In this document: positions 32,957-42,000 of the stretch, piece after piece
Numbering within the stretch: the stretch's first letter is position 1
How the letters are laid out: each line of letters begins with the position of its first letter
Assembly (NCBI RefSeq): GCF_003448965.1
Contig: NZ_QRGC01000034.1
Coordinates: 1-54,535 of the forward strand
Reading direction: 5' to 3'
DNA length: 54,535 bases
Source of the DNA: Oceanicella sp. SM1341
GTDB lineage: Bacteria; Pseudomonadota; Alphaproteobacteria; Rhodobacterales; Rhodobacteraceae
Program-made: the position numbers and the translations under genes
Notes under the pieces: model-generated
The model's input: the letters and a program-made list of their open reading frames with translations, nothing else
The model's database searches: none
What the model was told of the DNA's origin: nothing

Positions 32957-35888
32957 GCAGTCTCTCCCCCTCCGGATCCACGAAATGCGGCGCGCAGATC
33001 TCCACCTCGATGTCGGCGCCGCGCAGCAGGTCGACCATGCGGATCACCTCGCCACGCCGGGCGCGGCCGTTCACCACGAAACCGAGCCCGATCATGTGCC
33101 CCAGCACCGGCGAATGGCAGACCGAAGTGAGGTCGCCCTGCTCCTCCGCCGCCACCGCCTCGGCGCCGCGGTTGAGGAACTTCGCGCCGGCGAGCAGCTT
33201 CGCGCCCGGGTCCACCGGCTTCACCCCCACCAGCTGCGCGCGCTCCGGCCCGTTCAGCCCCGGCCGGGCGGCGCCGGCGCGGCCGATATAGTCCTTCTTC
33301 GAGGACATCATCTTCGCGAAGCCGCAGTCGAACGCGGTGGTGCGCCCGTGCAGCTCGGCCCCCGTCACATGGCCCTTCTCGATGCGCAGCACGTTGAGCG
33401 CCTCCATGCCGTAGAGCCCGCCGCCGAGCGCCTCGGCCTCCTCCGCCAGCAGGCGGGCCAGCGCGTCGCCATGGCCCGAGGGCACCGCGATCTCCCAGGC
33501 GCGCTCGCCGGAGAAGGAGATGCGGAACAGCCGCCCCGGCACGCCCGCCACGCTCACCGACCCGCAGGCCATGAAGGGGAAGGCGGCGTCGGAGACATCC
33601 TCGGCCACCACCCGCTCCAGCAGCGCCCGGCCCTTCGGCCCCGCCACGGCAAACTGCGCCCATCCTTCGGTCACCGAGGCGCAGACCGCGTCGAGCTCCG
33701 GCCAGAGCACCTGCAGGCAGAACTCGAGGTGGCGCAGCACCGGGCCCGCGTTCGCCGTGGTGGTGGTCATCACGTAATGCCCGGGGCCGAGGCAGGCGGT
33801 GGTGCCGTCGTCGAAGACGAACCCGTCCTCGCGCAGCATCACCCCGTAGCGCACCCGCCCGGGCGCGAGAGTGGAGAAGGTGCCGGTATAGACCCGGTCG
33901 AGCAGGGCGGCCGCATCGGGGCCGGTGATCTCGATCTTGCCCAGGGTGGAGACGTCGGACACCCCCACCGCCTCGCGCACGAAGCCCACCTCGCGGTCGC
34001 AGGCATCGCGCCAGCTGGTGTCGCCCGCCTGCGGGAAGTAAGCCGCGCGCTTCCACAGCCCGGCCTCGATCATTGGCGCGCCGCGCGCGCGGGCCAGCGC
34101 GTTCGACGGCGCTTCGCGCACCGGCTGGAAGGCGCCGCGGGCGTGGCGGCCGGCCAGCGCGGCGAGGGTCACCGGCGTGTAGGGCGGGCGGAAGGTGGTG
34201 GTGCCCACCTCCTCCGGGCCGCGGCCGGTGAGGGCGCCGAGCACGCCGAGCGCCAGCACGTTGCCGGTCTTGCCCTGGTCGGTGGCCATGCCCAGCGTGG
34301 TGTAGCGCTTGAGGTGCTCGGGCGCGCCGAAGGCCTCGTCGCGCGCGGTGGCGATGTCCTTGGTGGTCACGTCGTTCTGCAGGTCGACCCAGGCGCGGCC
34401 GCGCGCCGGCACCGCCCAGAGCGGGGTGAGGCGGGGGGGCATGTCCTCGGCCTCCGGCAGGGGCAGGCCGGGCGCGGTCCGGCCCAGTTCGGCGAGGGCT
34501 TCGGCCGCCGCCGCCTGCCCGCCGGCCAGCGCGCCCGCGGTGGTGAACACGCCCGCCGCCGCCCCGGCCACGCGCAGGCCCGGCACATGGGCGGCGGAGG
34601 GCACGAAGGCGGCGAGGCCCGGGTCCCACTCCGGCCGGCCGCCAAGATGGGCGGTGAGGTGCAGCGTGGGGTTCCAGCCGCCGGAGACGGCGAGGCAATC
34701 CACCGCGAGCTGCTCCGTGCGGCTGCCTGCGCGCAAGGTCAGGCCGGTGAGGCCGCGGCGGCCGGCGGTGTCGGTCACCACCGCGCCGGTGATCACCCGG
34801 CCGGAAAGGGTGGGCGGGCTCACGCCCTCGCGGCTGTCGATGAGCGCGGCGAGGGTGAGGCCCGCCGCCTCCACCGCCTGCGCGGTGCGCCAGCCGTCGT
34901 CGTTGTTGGTGAACACCGCCACGCGCTGCCCCGGCGCCACCCCGAAGCGGGTGATGTAGCTGCGCAGGGCGGAGGCCAGCATCACCCCCGGCCGGTCGTT
35001 GCCCGGAAAGGCCACCGGCCGCTCGATCGCCCCGGCGCAGAGCACTGCCGCCTGCGCGCGGATGCGCCAGTGGGTCTCGCGCGGGCAGCCCTCGGGCGGG
35101 GCGGCGAGATGGCCCGCCACCTCCTGCACCGCGCCGTACATGCCGCCGTCATAGGCGCCGAACACGGTGGTGCGCGGCATCAGCGTGACATTGGGCATGG
35201 CCGAGAGCCGGGCCACCGTGTGCGCCGCCCAGGCATGCGGGGCGGCGCCGGCGAGCGGGGCGGTCTCGGCGTTGAGCCGGCCGCCGAGGGTGAAATCCTC
35301 GTCGGCGAGGATCACCCGCGCACCGGCCTCGCCCGCCTCCAGCGCCGCCATCAGCCCGGCGGGGCCGGCGCCGATCACCAGCAGGTCGGCATGGGCGAAG
35401 GCCTGGTCGTAGACATCCGGGTCGTCCTGCCCCGCGAGCCGCCCCAGCCCCGCCGCGCGGCGGATCAGCGGCTCGTAGACCCGCTCCCAGAAGCTCTTCG
35501 GCCACATGAAGGTCTTGTAGTAGAAGCCCGCGCCCAGCAGGGGGGCGGCGAGGTCGTTCACCGCCATCAGGTCGAAGGCGGGGGAGGGCCAGGCGTTCTG
35601 GCTGCGCGCCACGAGGCCCTCGGTGAGCATCACCCGGGTGGCCCGCGTGTTGGGCGTGCGCCGCGCGCCCACGCCGATCTCCATCAGGGCGTTCGGCTCC
35701 TCCGAGCCGGCGGAGAAGATGCCCCGCGGCCGGTGATACTTGAACGACCGCCCCACCAGCCGCACGCCATTGGCCAGCAGCGCGGAGGCCAGCGTGTCGC
35801 CCGGGTGGCCGGAAAGGCGCCGGCCGTCGAAGGTGAAGGAGAGCCGGCGCGAGCGGTCGACCAGCCCGCCGGAGGCGAGCCGGCTCAT
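32949..35888 (-). CDS. soxA: Sarcosine oxidase alpha subunit
   Basis: The 979-residue subunit has an N-terminal 2Fe-2S-like domain fold, a central NAD-binding Rossmann region (LLVIGAGPAGLMAALEAG, about 169-186) and a C-terminal folate-binding aminomethyltransferase (GcvT-like) half. The latter shows VGVSDVSTLGKIEITGPDA and GVPGRLFRISFSGERAWEI. It passes the one-carbon unit released from sarcosine to tetrahydrofolate, giving methylene-THF. The start overlaps the soxD stop by 4 bp and the end overlaps soxG. Length is normal for heterotetrameric SoxA. Confidence 0.95.
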   Translation of the reverse strand: MSRLASGGLVDRSRRLSFTFDGRRLSGHPGDTLASALLANGVRLVGRSFKYHRPRGIFSAGSEEPNALMEIGVGARRTPNTRATRVMLTEGLVARSQNAWPSPAFDLMAVNDLAAPLLGAGFYYKTFMWPKSFWERVYEPLIRRAAGLGRLAGQDDPDVYDQAFAHADLLVIGAGPAGLMAALEAGEAGARVILADEDFTLGGRLNAETAPLAGAAPHAWAAHTVARLSAMPNVTLMPRTTVFGAYDGGMYGAVQEVAGHLAAPPEGCPRETHWRIRAQAAVLCAGAIERPVAFPGNDRPGVMLASALRSYITRFGVAPGQRVAVFTNNDDGWRTAQAVEAAGLTLAALIDSREGVSPPTLSGRVITGAVVTDTAGRRGLTGLTLRAGSRTEQLAVDCLAVSGGWNPTLHLTAHLGGRPEWDPGLAAFVPSAAHVPGLRVAGAAAGVFTTAGALAGGQAAAAEALAELGRTAPGLPLPEAEDMPPRLTPLWAVPARGRAWVDLQNDVTTKDIATARDEAFGAPEHLKRYTTLGMATDQGKTGNVLALGVLGALTGRGPEEVGTTTFRPPYTPVTLAALAGRHARGAFQPVREAPSNALARARGAPMIEAGLWKRAAYFPQAGDTSWRDACDREVGFVREAVGVSDVSTLGKIEITGPDAAALLDRVYTGTFSTLAPGRVRYGVMLREDGFVFDDGTTACLGPGHYVMTTTTANAGPVLRHLEFCLQVLWPELDAVCASVTEGWAQFAVAGPKGRALLERVVAEDVSDAAFPFMACGSVSVAGVPGRLFRISFSGERAWEIAVPSGHGDALARLLAEEAEALGGGLYGMEALNVLRIEKGHVTGAELHGRTTAFDCGFAKMMSSKKDYIGRAGAARPGLNGPERAQLVGVKPVDPGAKLLAGAKFLNRGAEAVAAEEQGDLTSVCHSPVLGHMIGLGFVVNGRARRGEVIRMVDLLRGADIEVEICAPHFVDPEGERLRG

Positions 35889-36157
35889 GCGCCCCCCTCC
35901 GCGCCCTCGCCGGCGAGGGCGGCGCCCATCACCTCATGGGTGAGCGTGTTGCGGGTGACGACGAGCCAGGCGGCGCAGCCGAGCTCGTGGTACGACAGCT
36001 CGCGGTGCGGCCCGGCGGGGTTCTCGCGCAGGTGCAGGTAGGCATGCGCGGCCTCGGGGCCTGCGTCGAAGCCCGGGCGGTGCATCAGCGCGGCATCGCC
36101 CCAGGGGGTGAACTCGCGCAGGTCGCGCTCGCCGCAGAGGGGGCAGGGGATGCGCAT
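35885..36157 (-). CDS. soxD: Sarcosine oxidase delta subunit
   Basis: The 90-residue protein begins MRIPCPLCGERDLREF, where the CPxCG pair forms part of the zinc site of SoxD. It continues with YLHLRENPAGPHRELSYH and GCAAWLVVTRNT, both highly conserved in the family. The start ATG 36157 is fixed by this N-terminus. It lies 11 bp after soxB and overlaps soxA by 4 bp. Confidence 0.94.
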   Translation of the reverse strand: MRIPCPLCGERDLREFTPWGDAALMHRPGFDAGPEAAHAYLHLRENPAGPHRELSYHELGCAAWLVVTRNTLTHEVMGAALAGEGAEGGA

Positions 36158-36168
36158 CCGTCGTCTCC

Positions 36169-37419
36169 TCAGTGGCGGTTCGGCTGCGCCCCGGTGCCCT
36201 CTTCGTCGAGGACATGGCCGGTGGCGAAACGGTCGAGGCGGAAGGCGCGGGCGGTCTCGTGGCTCTCGCCGGTGGCGAGCAGGTGGGCGAAGGCCCAGCC
36301 CGAGGCGGGCGTGGCCTTGAAGCCGCCGTAGCACCAGCCGCCGTCGAGGAAGAGCCCCTCCACCGGGGTGCGGTCGATGATCGGCGAGCCGTCCATGGTC
36401 ATGTCGGCGATGCCGCCCCAGGAGCGCAGCACCCGGGCGCGGCCGATCATCGGCATCATCGCCATGCCGGCCTCCATCACGTGCTCGACCATGGGCAGGT
36501 TTCCGCGCGCGGCGTAGGAATTGTAGAAGTCGATGTCGCCGCCGAACACCAGCCCGCCCTTGTCGGACTGGGAGATGTAGAAATGCCCCATGCCGTAGGT
36601 GATGACCGAGGGCAGCAGCGGCTTCAGCCCCTCGGTGACGAAGGCCTGCAGCACCTGGCTCTCGATCGGCAGGCGCAGCCCGGCCATCCGCGCCACCTCC
36701 GAGGTGCGCCCGGCCACCGCCATGCCCACCTTGCCCGCGCCGATGTAGCCCCGCGTGGTCTCCACCCCGCGCACCCGGCCGTTCTCGATGCGAAAGCCGG
36801 TCACCTCGCAGTTCTGGATCAGGTCGACGCCCCGGCTGTCGGCGGCGCGGGCATAGCCCCAGACCACCGCGTCATGCCGCGCCGTGCCGCCGCGCGGCTG
36901 CAGCAGCCCGCCGCGGATGGGAAAGCGCTCGTCGCGGAAGTTGAGGTAGGGTGCGAAGCCGCGCACCGCCTCGCGGTCAATCAGCACCGCGTCCTCGCCG
37001 TGCAGGCGCATGGCGTTGCCGCGCCGGGCGTAGAAGTCGAACTGGCCGTCGGAATGGCACAGGTTCAGCACCCCGCGCTGGGACATCATCACGTTGTAGT
37101 TGAGGTCCTGCTCCAGCCCCTCCCAGAGCTTCAGCGAATGGGCGTAGAAGGGCTCGTTGCCGGCGATGTGGTAGTTGGAGCGCACGATGGTGGTGTTGCG
37201 CCCGGAGTTCCCGGCCCCGAGGTAGGAGCGCTCGAGCACCGCGACATTGGTGATGCCGTGGTTGCGCGCGAGATACCAGGCGGTGGCGAGCCCGTGGCCC
37301 CCGCCGCCGATGATGATCACGTCATACTGCGGCTTCGGCGCCGGCTCGCGCCAGGCGGGGGCCCAGTGCTTCTGCCCCGACAGGGCGTTCCTGAGGATCG
37401 ACAGGCCCGAGTAGCGCAT
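36169..37419 (-). CDS. soxB: Sarcosine oxidase beta subunit
   Basis: The 416-residue flavoprotein carries the FAD-binding motif DVIIIGGGGHGLATAWYLA (about 34-52) and catalyses oxidation of sarcosine to glycine and the imine-derived C1 unit. The C-terminal half shows GWAFAHLLATGE and the substrate-domain segment YGGFKATPASG. GGGGAG-like ribosome site (GGGGAGAAA) precedes ATG 37419. It is the first gene of the soxBDAG operon. This pathway feeds on sarcosine from glycine betaine or creatine and is common in marine Rhodobacteraceae. Confidence 0.95.
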   Translation of the reverse strand: MRYSGLSILRNALSGQKHWAPAWREPAPKPQYDVIIIGGGGHGLATAWYLARNHGITNVAVLERSYLGAGNSGRNTTIVRSNYHIAGNEPFYAHSLKLWEGLEQDLNYNVMMSQRGVLNLCHSDGQFDFYARRGNAMRLHGEDAVLIDREAVRGFAPYLNFRDERFPIRGGLLQPRGGTARHDAVVWGYARAADSRGVDLIQNCEVTGFRIENGRVRGVETTRGYIGAGKVGMAVAGRTSEVARMAGLRLPIESQVLQAFVTEGLKPLLPSVITYGMGHFYISQSDKGGLVFGGDIDFYNSYAARGNLPMVEHVMEAGMAMMPMIGRARVLRSWGGIADMTMDGSPIIDRTPVEGLFLDGGWCYGGFKATPASGWAFAHLLATGESHETARAFRLDRFATGHVLDEEGTGAQPNRH

Positions 37420-37629
37420 GCGTGATTTTCTCCCCGCTCAGGGAAATTTGAACCACGCCCGCGCCGTTCCCGCAAGGGTGACGGCCGCGGCGGGCCCGCA
37501 CCGGCGCCGGCACCGGGCGCGGCGGTCGGCTCGGCCGGGGCAGGCGCCCTGCCCGGGAAGGGGGTGACGGTCGGCGGGCCGGAAGCGCCGGCTTCCGGCG
37601 GTGCAGGCCGTGCCGGGGGAAGGTGCGCG

Positions 37630-37652
37630 CCCCGGGGCATGACGCCCCGGGG
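37630..37652 (-). terminator. Hairpin after the oxoamine synthase gene
   Basis: CCCCGGGGC (37630-37638) pairs with GCCCCGGGG (37644-37652), loop 5 nt, 9 bp past the stop of the minus-strand rkpG-like gene. No T-run follows. Confidence 0.5.
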
Positions 37653-37661
37653 GCTGCCGCG

Positions 37662-39011
37662 TCAGGTGCGCAGGCGGGCCATCAGGTCCTCGTCCTGCCG
37701 GGCGGTCACCGCCTCGGCGGTCTTGGTGACTGCCTCGTCGATCTGGTGGGCGCTGTGCTCGGAGGTGAGGAAGAAGCGCAGCCGCGCCTGCTTGTCGGGC
37801 ACCGCGGGGGCGATGATCGGCAGGGCGTTCACCCCGGCGCGCAGCACGTCATCGGCCACGAAGGCGGTGCGCAGGCTGTCGCCGATGATCACCGGGGTCA
37901 CGGCGAAGCCCTCGGAGAGGCCGGTGTCGAGCCCCGCCTCCCGCGCGCGGGTGCGGAAGCGCTTGCCGTTCTCGGCCAGCCGCGCCACGCGCTCGGGCTC
38001 GCGCAGCATGATCTCGAGGCTCTTGCGCGCCGCCGCCGCCAGCGGGGCGGCGAGACCGACGGAAAACACGAAGCCCGGCGCCGAGTAGCGCAGGATGTCG
38101 ATCAGCGCCTTCGAGCCGGCGATGTAGCCGCCGCAGCTCGACAGGGTCTTCGACATGGTGCCCATCCAGATCTCGACCGTGCGCGGGTCGACGTTCTGGT
38201 GCTCGGCGATGCCGCGGCCCGTGGCGCCCAGCACGCCCAGCGAATGCGCCTCGTCCACCATCAGCCAGGCGTCGTGGCGGGATTTCACCTCCACGAAGCG
38301 CGGCAGGTCGGGGAAGTCGCCGTCCATCGAGTAGAGCCCCTCGACCACGATCAGCACCCGGTCGAACTGCCGGCGCACGCGGCGCAGGGTCTCGTCCACC
38401 CAGGCGAAATCATTGTGCGGGAAGCTCATGCGCTGGGCGCCGGACAGGCGCACGCCCTCGGAGATCGAGTTGTGGATCAGGCTGTCGACCAGCACCAGGT
38501 CCTTCGGGCCCATCAGCGTGCCGATGGTCGAGACATTGGTGGCATGGCCGGAGACGAAGCACAGCGCGTCCTCGGTGCCGAGCGCGGTGGCGATGTCCTC
38601 TTCCAGCGGGCGGTGATAGGCGTGCTCGCCCCCCACCAGCCGGCTGGCGCCGGCCGAGACGCCGTAGCGGTCCACCGCCTCGGCGGCGGCGGCGCGCACC
38701 TCCGGGTGGTCGTTCAGGCCAAGGTAGTTGTAGCTGCCGAAGTTGATGCAGCGCATGTTGCCGATCAGCGTGCGCGAGGGGTCCTCATGCGCGTGCACCC
38801 GGAAGAACGGGCTGTCGATGCCGATCAGCTCGGCCGCCGCCTGCTGGAGACGCATCTGCTTGAAGGCCGGCAGGGCGGTGAAGTCGTAGCCGGTGGCGGG
38901 CCGGCCGGCCGTGGTGTCGTCGCGCGGCGTCTCGGCGGGCTGGTCCTGACGGCGCTGGCGGCGCGCACTTCGTGCCTGCCGCAGCGAGTCGAGGAGCGGG
39001 TTTTCGGCCAT
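37662..39011 (-). CDS. rkpG: PLP-dependent alpha-oxoamine synthase (RkpG-like), capsule lipid
   Basis: The 449-residue enzyme belongs to the AONS/serine palmitoyltransferase/KBL family. PLP-site features are VDEAHS (252-257) and the Schiff-base lysine K288 in GTMSKTLSSCGGY; FGSYNYLGL (91-99) and GASRLVGGE are also typical. A 45-residue basic N-terminus is extra. It lies 6 bp after the polyketide synthase, so the pair probably works on the same acyl chain: the synthase would condense an amino acid with the ACP-bound chain. In Sinorhizobium, the same neighbours (RkpA, RkpG, RkpH) make a lipid needed for K-antigen capsule. BioF or sphingolipid synthase roles are less likely in this context. Confidence 0.82.
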   Translation of the reverse strand: MAENPLLDSLRQARSARRQRRQDQPAETPRDDTTAGRPATGYDFTALPAFKQMRLQQAAAELIGIDSPFFRVHAHEDPSRTLIGNMRCINFGSYNYLGLNDHPEVRAAAAEAVDRYGVSAGASRLVGGEHAYHRPLEEDIATALGTEDALCFVSGHATNVSTIGTLMGPKDLVLVDSLIHNSISEGVRLSGAQRMSFPHNDFAWVDETLRRVRRQFDRVLIVVEGLYSMDGDFPDLPRFVEVKSRHDAWLMVDEAHSLGVLGATGRGIAEHQNVDPRTVEIWMGTMSKTLSSCGGYIAGSKALIDILRYSAPGFVFSVGLAAPLAAAARKSLEIMLREPERVARLAENGKRFRTRAREAGLDTGLSEGFAVTPVIIGDSLRTAFVADDVLRAGVNALPIIAPAVPDKQARLRFFLTSEHSAHQIDEAVTKTAEAVTARQDEDLMARLRT

Positions 39012-39017
39012 TCGAAG

Positions 39018-42000
39018 TCAGTCCTTGATGCTCGATGCGTGGTCGGTCACGCGTTTCACGATATCCTCGTCGATGGCCTCGGTCACGCCTCCCATGTGCT
39101 TGCTCACCAGCTTGTCGGCGTTGTCGTCGCCGGTGACGGTGGCGGACTGGCCGCGCAGCTGGCCCAGGATGCGGCCCGAGAGCTGCGCCAGGGTCATGCC
39201 GTCGCCGATGGAGAGCAGCGGGATGGTGATGCCCATCGCCTCCTCGGCGGCGAGCTTGAGGTCCATCGCCATGAGGCTGTCGAACCCGAGCTCCGTGAGG
39301 GGCTGGTAGGGGTCGATGTCCGAGGCGGGCTGGCGCAGGATGCGCGCGGTCTCGATGGCGAGGGCGGCGGTGATCTTCTTGATCGCGGCGTCGTCGGAGA
39401 GCCCGTCGATCATCGCCATCAGGTCGGCCACGCCGTCTGCCATGCCGCCGGCCTCGCCCATGTCGATGCGCGAGAACAGCGGGCGGCTCAGCAGCGCGAG
39501 GTCGCTCGCGAGGCTGCGCCAGCGCATCGGCGCCACCGAGACGGCGGCGTCGGGCAGGCCTGCGTCCAGCACGTGGCGCAGGTTTTCCAGCGCCTCGGCG
39601 GCGGTGAGCATGCGGGTGCCCATGCGCTTGTCCAGCACGTCGCGGGTGCGGGTCTCGCGGGTGAGGTAGCCCTGGTCGGCGATCGGGCCCCAGGCGATGG
39701 CGAGCCCGGGCAGCCCGGCCTCCCGCCGCTCGGCCGAAAGGCTCTCCAGCGCCGCGTTGGCGGCCACGTAGGGCAGCTGGCCAGGGTTGCCGAACAGCGT
39801 GGTGACCGAGGAGTAGAGCCAGAAATGATCGAGCGCGCTGTCGCGGGTCAGCTCGTCGAGCAGCCGCGCGCCGGTGATCTTGGGCGCCATCACGGCGTGG
39901 ATGTCCCCGGCCGAGAGGTCGCGCTCCATCGCGTCGCGCAGCAGCATCGCGGCGTGGATCACCCCGCGCAGCGGCGCCTCGCCGGCCTCGATCTCGTGGA
40001 TGATGCCGCGCAGGGCCGCCTTGTCGGTGATGTCGGCGGCGCGGGTCTCCACCCGGATGCCGGTTTCGCGCAGGGCGGCGAGCGCGGGGGCATCCGCCTC
40101 GCGCGGGGTGCCGGAGCGGCTCACCAGCCAGACGGCGCTCGCCCCCTGCCCGGCCAGCCAGCGCGCGGTGGCGAGGCCGAAGCCCCCCAGCCCGCCGGCG
40201 ATCAGCCAGGCATCGCGGATCGGCGCCGGCTCCGGCCGCTCGCGCTGGGCGCGCGGCTGCGGCGGGCAGACGATGATCTTGCCGATGTGGCGCGACTGCT
40301 GCATCAGCCGGAAGGCGTCGACGATCTCGGTGCCCTCGAAGATCTGGCACGGCGGGGCGGAATAATCGCCCTGCTCGAAGCCCGCCGCGATGTCGGAGAG
40401 CAGGCCCTCCGCGAGGTCGGGCCGCTGGCTCAGCAGCTGGTCGGCATCCACGCCGAAATAGCTGAGGTTCTTGCGGAACGGGCGCAGGCCCAGCCGGGTG
40501 TTGGCGTAGAAGTCGCGCTTGCCGAGCTCGATGAACCGGCCGAACGGGCGCAGGCACTGCAGCGAGCGCTCCATCGCCTCGCCGGCGAGCGAGTTCAGCA
40601 CCACATCCACCCCGGTGCCGCCGGTCCACTCCATCACGTCGTCGGAGAAGGCGAGCGAGCGGCTGTCGAACACCGCGTCGGCGCCGAGGTGGCTCAGCAG
40701 CCGGCGCTTGGCCGGCGTGCCGGCGGTGGCGATCACCTTCGCGCCGAGGCGCCTGGCGATCTGCAGCGCCGCGAGGCCCACGCCGCCGGCGCCGCCATGC
40801 ACCAGCAGGGTCTCGCCCCGGCGCAGGTTGGCGAGCGTGGCGAGCGCGTATTGCGCGGTCACGAAGATGGTGGGCACCGCGGCCGCGGTCTCGAAGGAAG
40901 TGCCGGCGGGCAGCCTGGCCACGCCCTCGGCCCCCACGGTGACATGGCTGGCAAAGCAGGAGGGCGCGAAGGCGATCACCGCGTCGCCCTTGCGGAAGCC
41001 CGACTGCCGGCCGGCCCGCACCACGGTGCCGGAGCATTCCATGCCCAGCGTGGGGCCGGCGAACCCGTCCTCCAGCGCCTCTTCCGGCAGCAGGCCCTGG
41101 GCCCACATCAGGTCGCGGAAGTTGAGGCCGGTGGCGCGCACCTCGATCTCCACCTCGCGCGGCCCGGGGGCGCGGCGGGTGGCGGCGTGCCAGCCAAGGG
41201 TGTCGAGCGCGGCCTGCTGGCCGATCTCCAGCCGCAGCGCGTCGCCGGTGCGGGCATTGTCGCGCAGCTCGCGGATCGGCTCGACCCGCGGCGAGAGCAC
41301 CGTGCCGGGGCCGACCACGATCTCCGAATCGGCCGGGCCGGACAGCACCAGGCTGCACAGCTCCTCCGCCAGCGCCTCGGCCTCGATCTCGGGGGCGAAG
41401 TCGATGGTGCGGAAATCGGTCTGCGGATACTCGTTCGCCAGCACGCGCATGGCGCCCCAGGTGGCGGCATCGCCGGGCAGGCGGCCGGCGGCGGGGCCGG
41501 TGGCGCCGGGGCGGCCGCCGCGGCACACGGTCCAGATGCGGTGGGGCCGGTGCTCGAGCCCGATCAGGCTGCGCAGGGTGGCGATGCGCCGCTCGGCCAC
41601 GCCCAGCGGGTCGTCCCCGTCCTGAGCGAGGTCGGCGAGGTGGATCACGTCGGTCGCGGGCGCGGGCAGCACCGGCGCCTCGCCGGCGGTGCAGCACTCC
41701 ACCCGCAGGCCGGAGGTGGAGAGCGAGGCCTCCACCAGGGCGGCGAGCTGCAGGTTTGCCGGGCGCTGGTCGGCCAGCACCAGCAGGGCGGCGCGCTGGT
41801 TCTCGCCGCGGGCCTCGGGCAGGTTCGCCCGCACGGCCTGCTGGCGCGGGCGGCCGGTGAGGATCACCGCCTCCACCGTGCCGGTGTCCAGCGGCTGGCG
41901 GGTGATCTCGCGGAACCCGTCGGAGAGCAGCGCCTCCCAGTCCGGCGTGCCGCGCTCGGCCCACCAGGTGGTGCTGCCGCCGTGGTGCAGGTCGCGCGCG

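Noticed and set aside
32985-36041. A 1018-codon open frame opposite soxA
   Set aside because: Same artefact; soxA is clearly coding on the minus strand.
37662-39011. bioF or a bacterial sphingolipid synthase
   Set aside because: No biotin or sphingolipid genes are near; the PKS, SDR and KpsS-like neighbours match the rkp capsule set.
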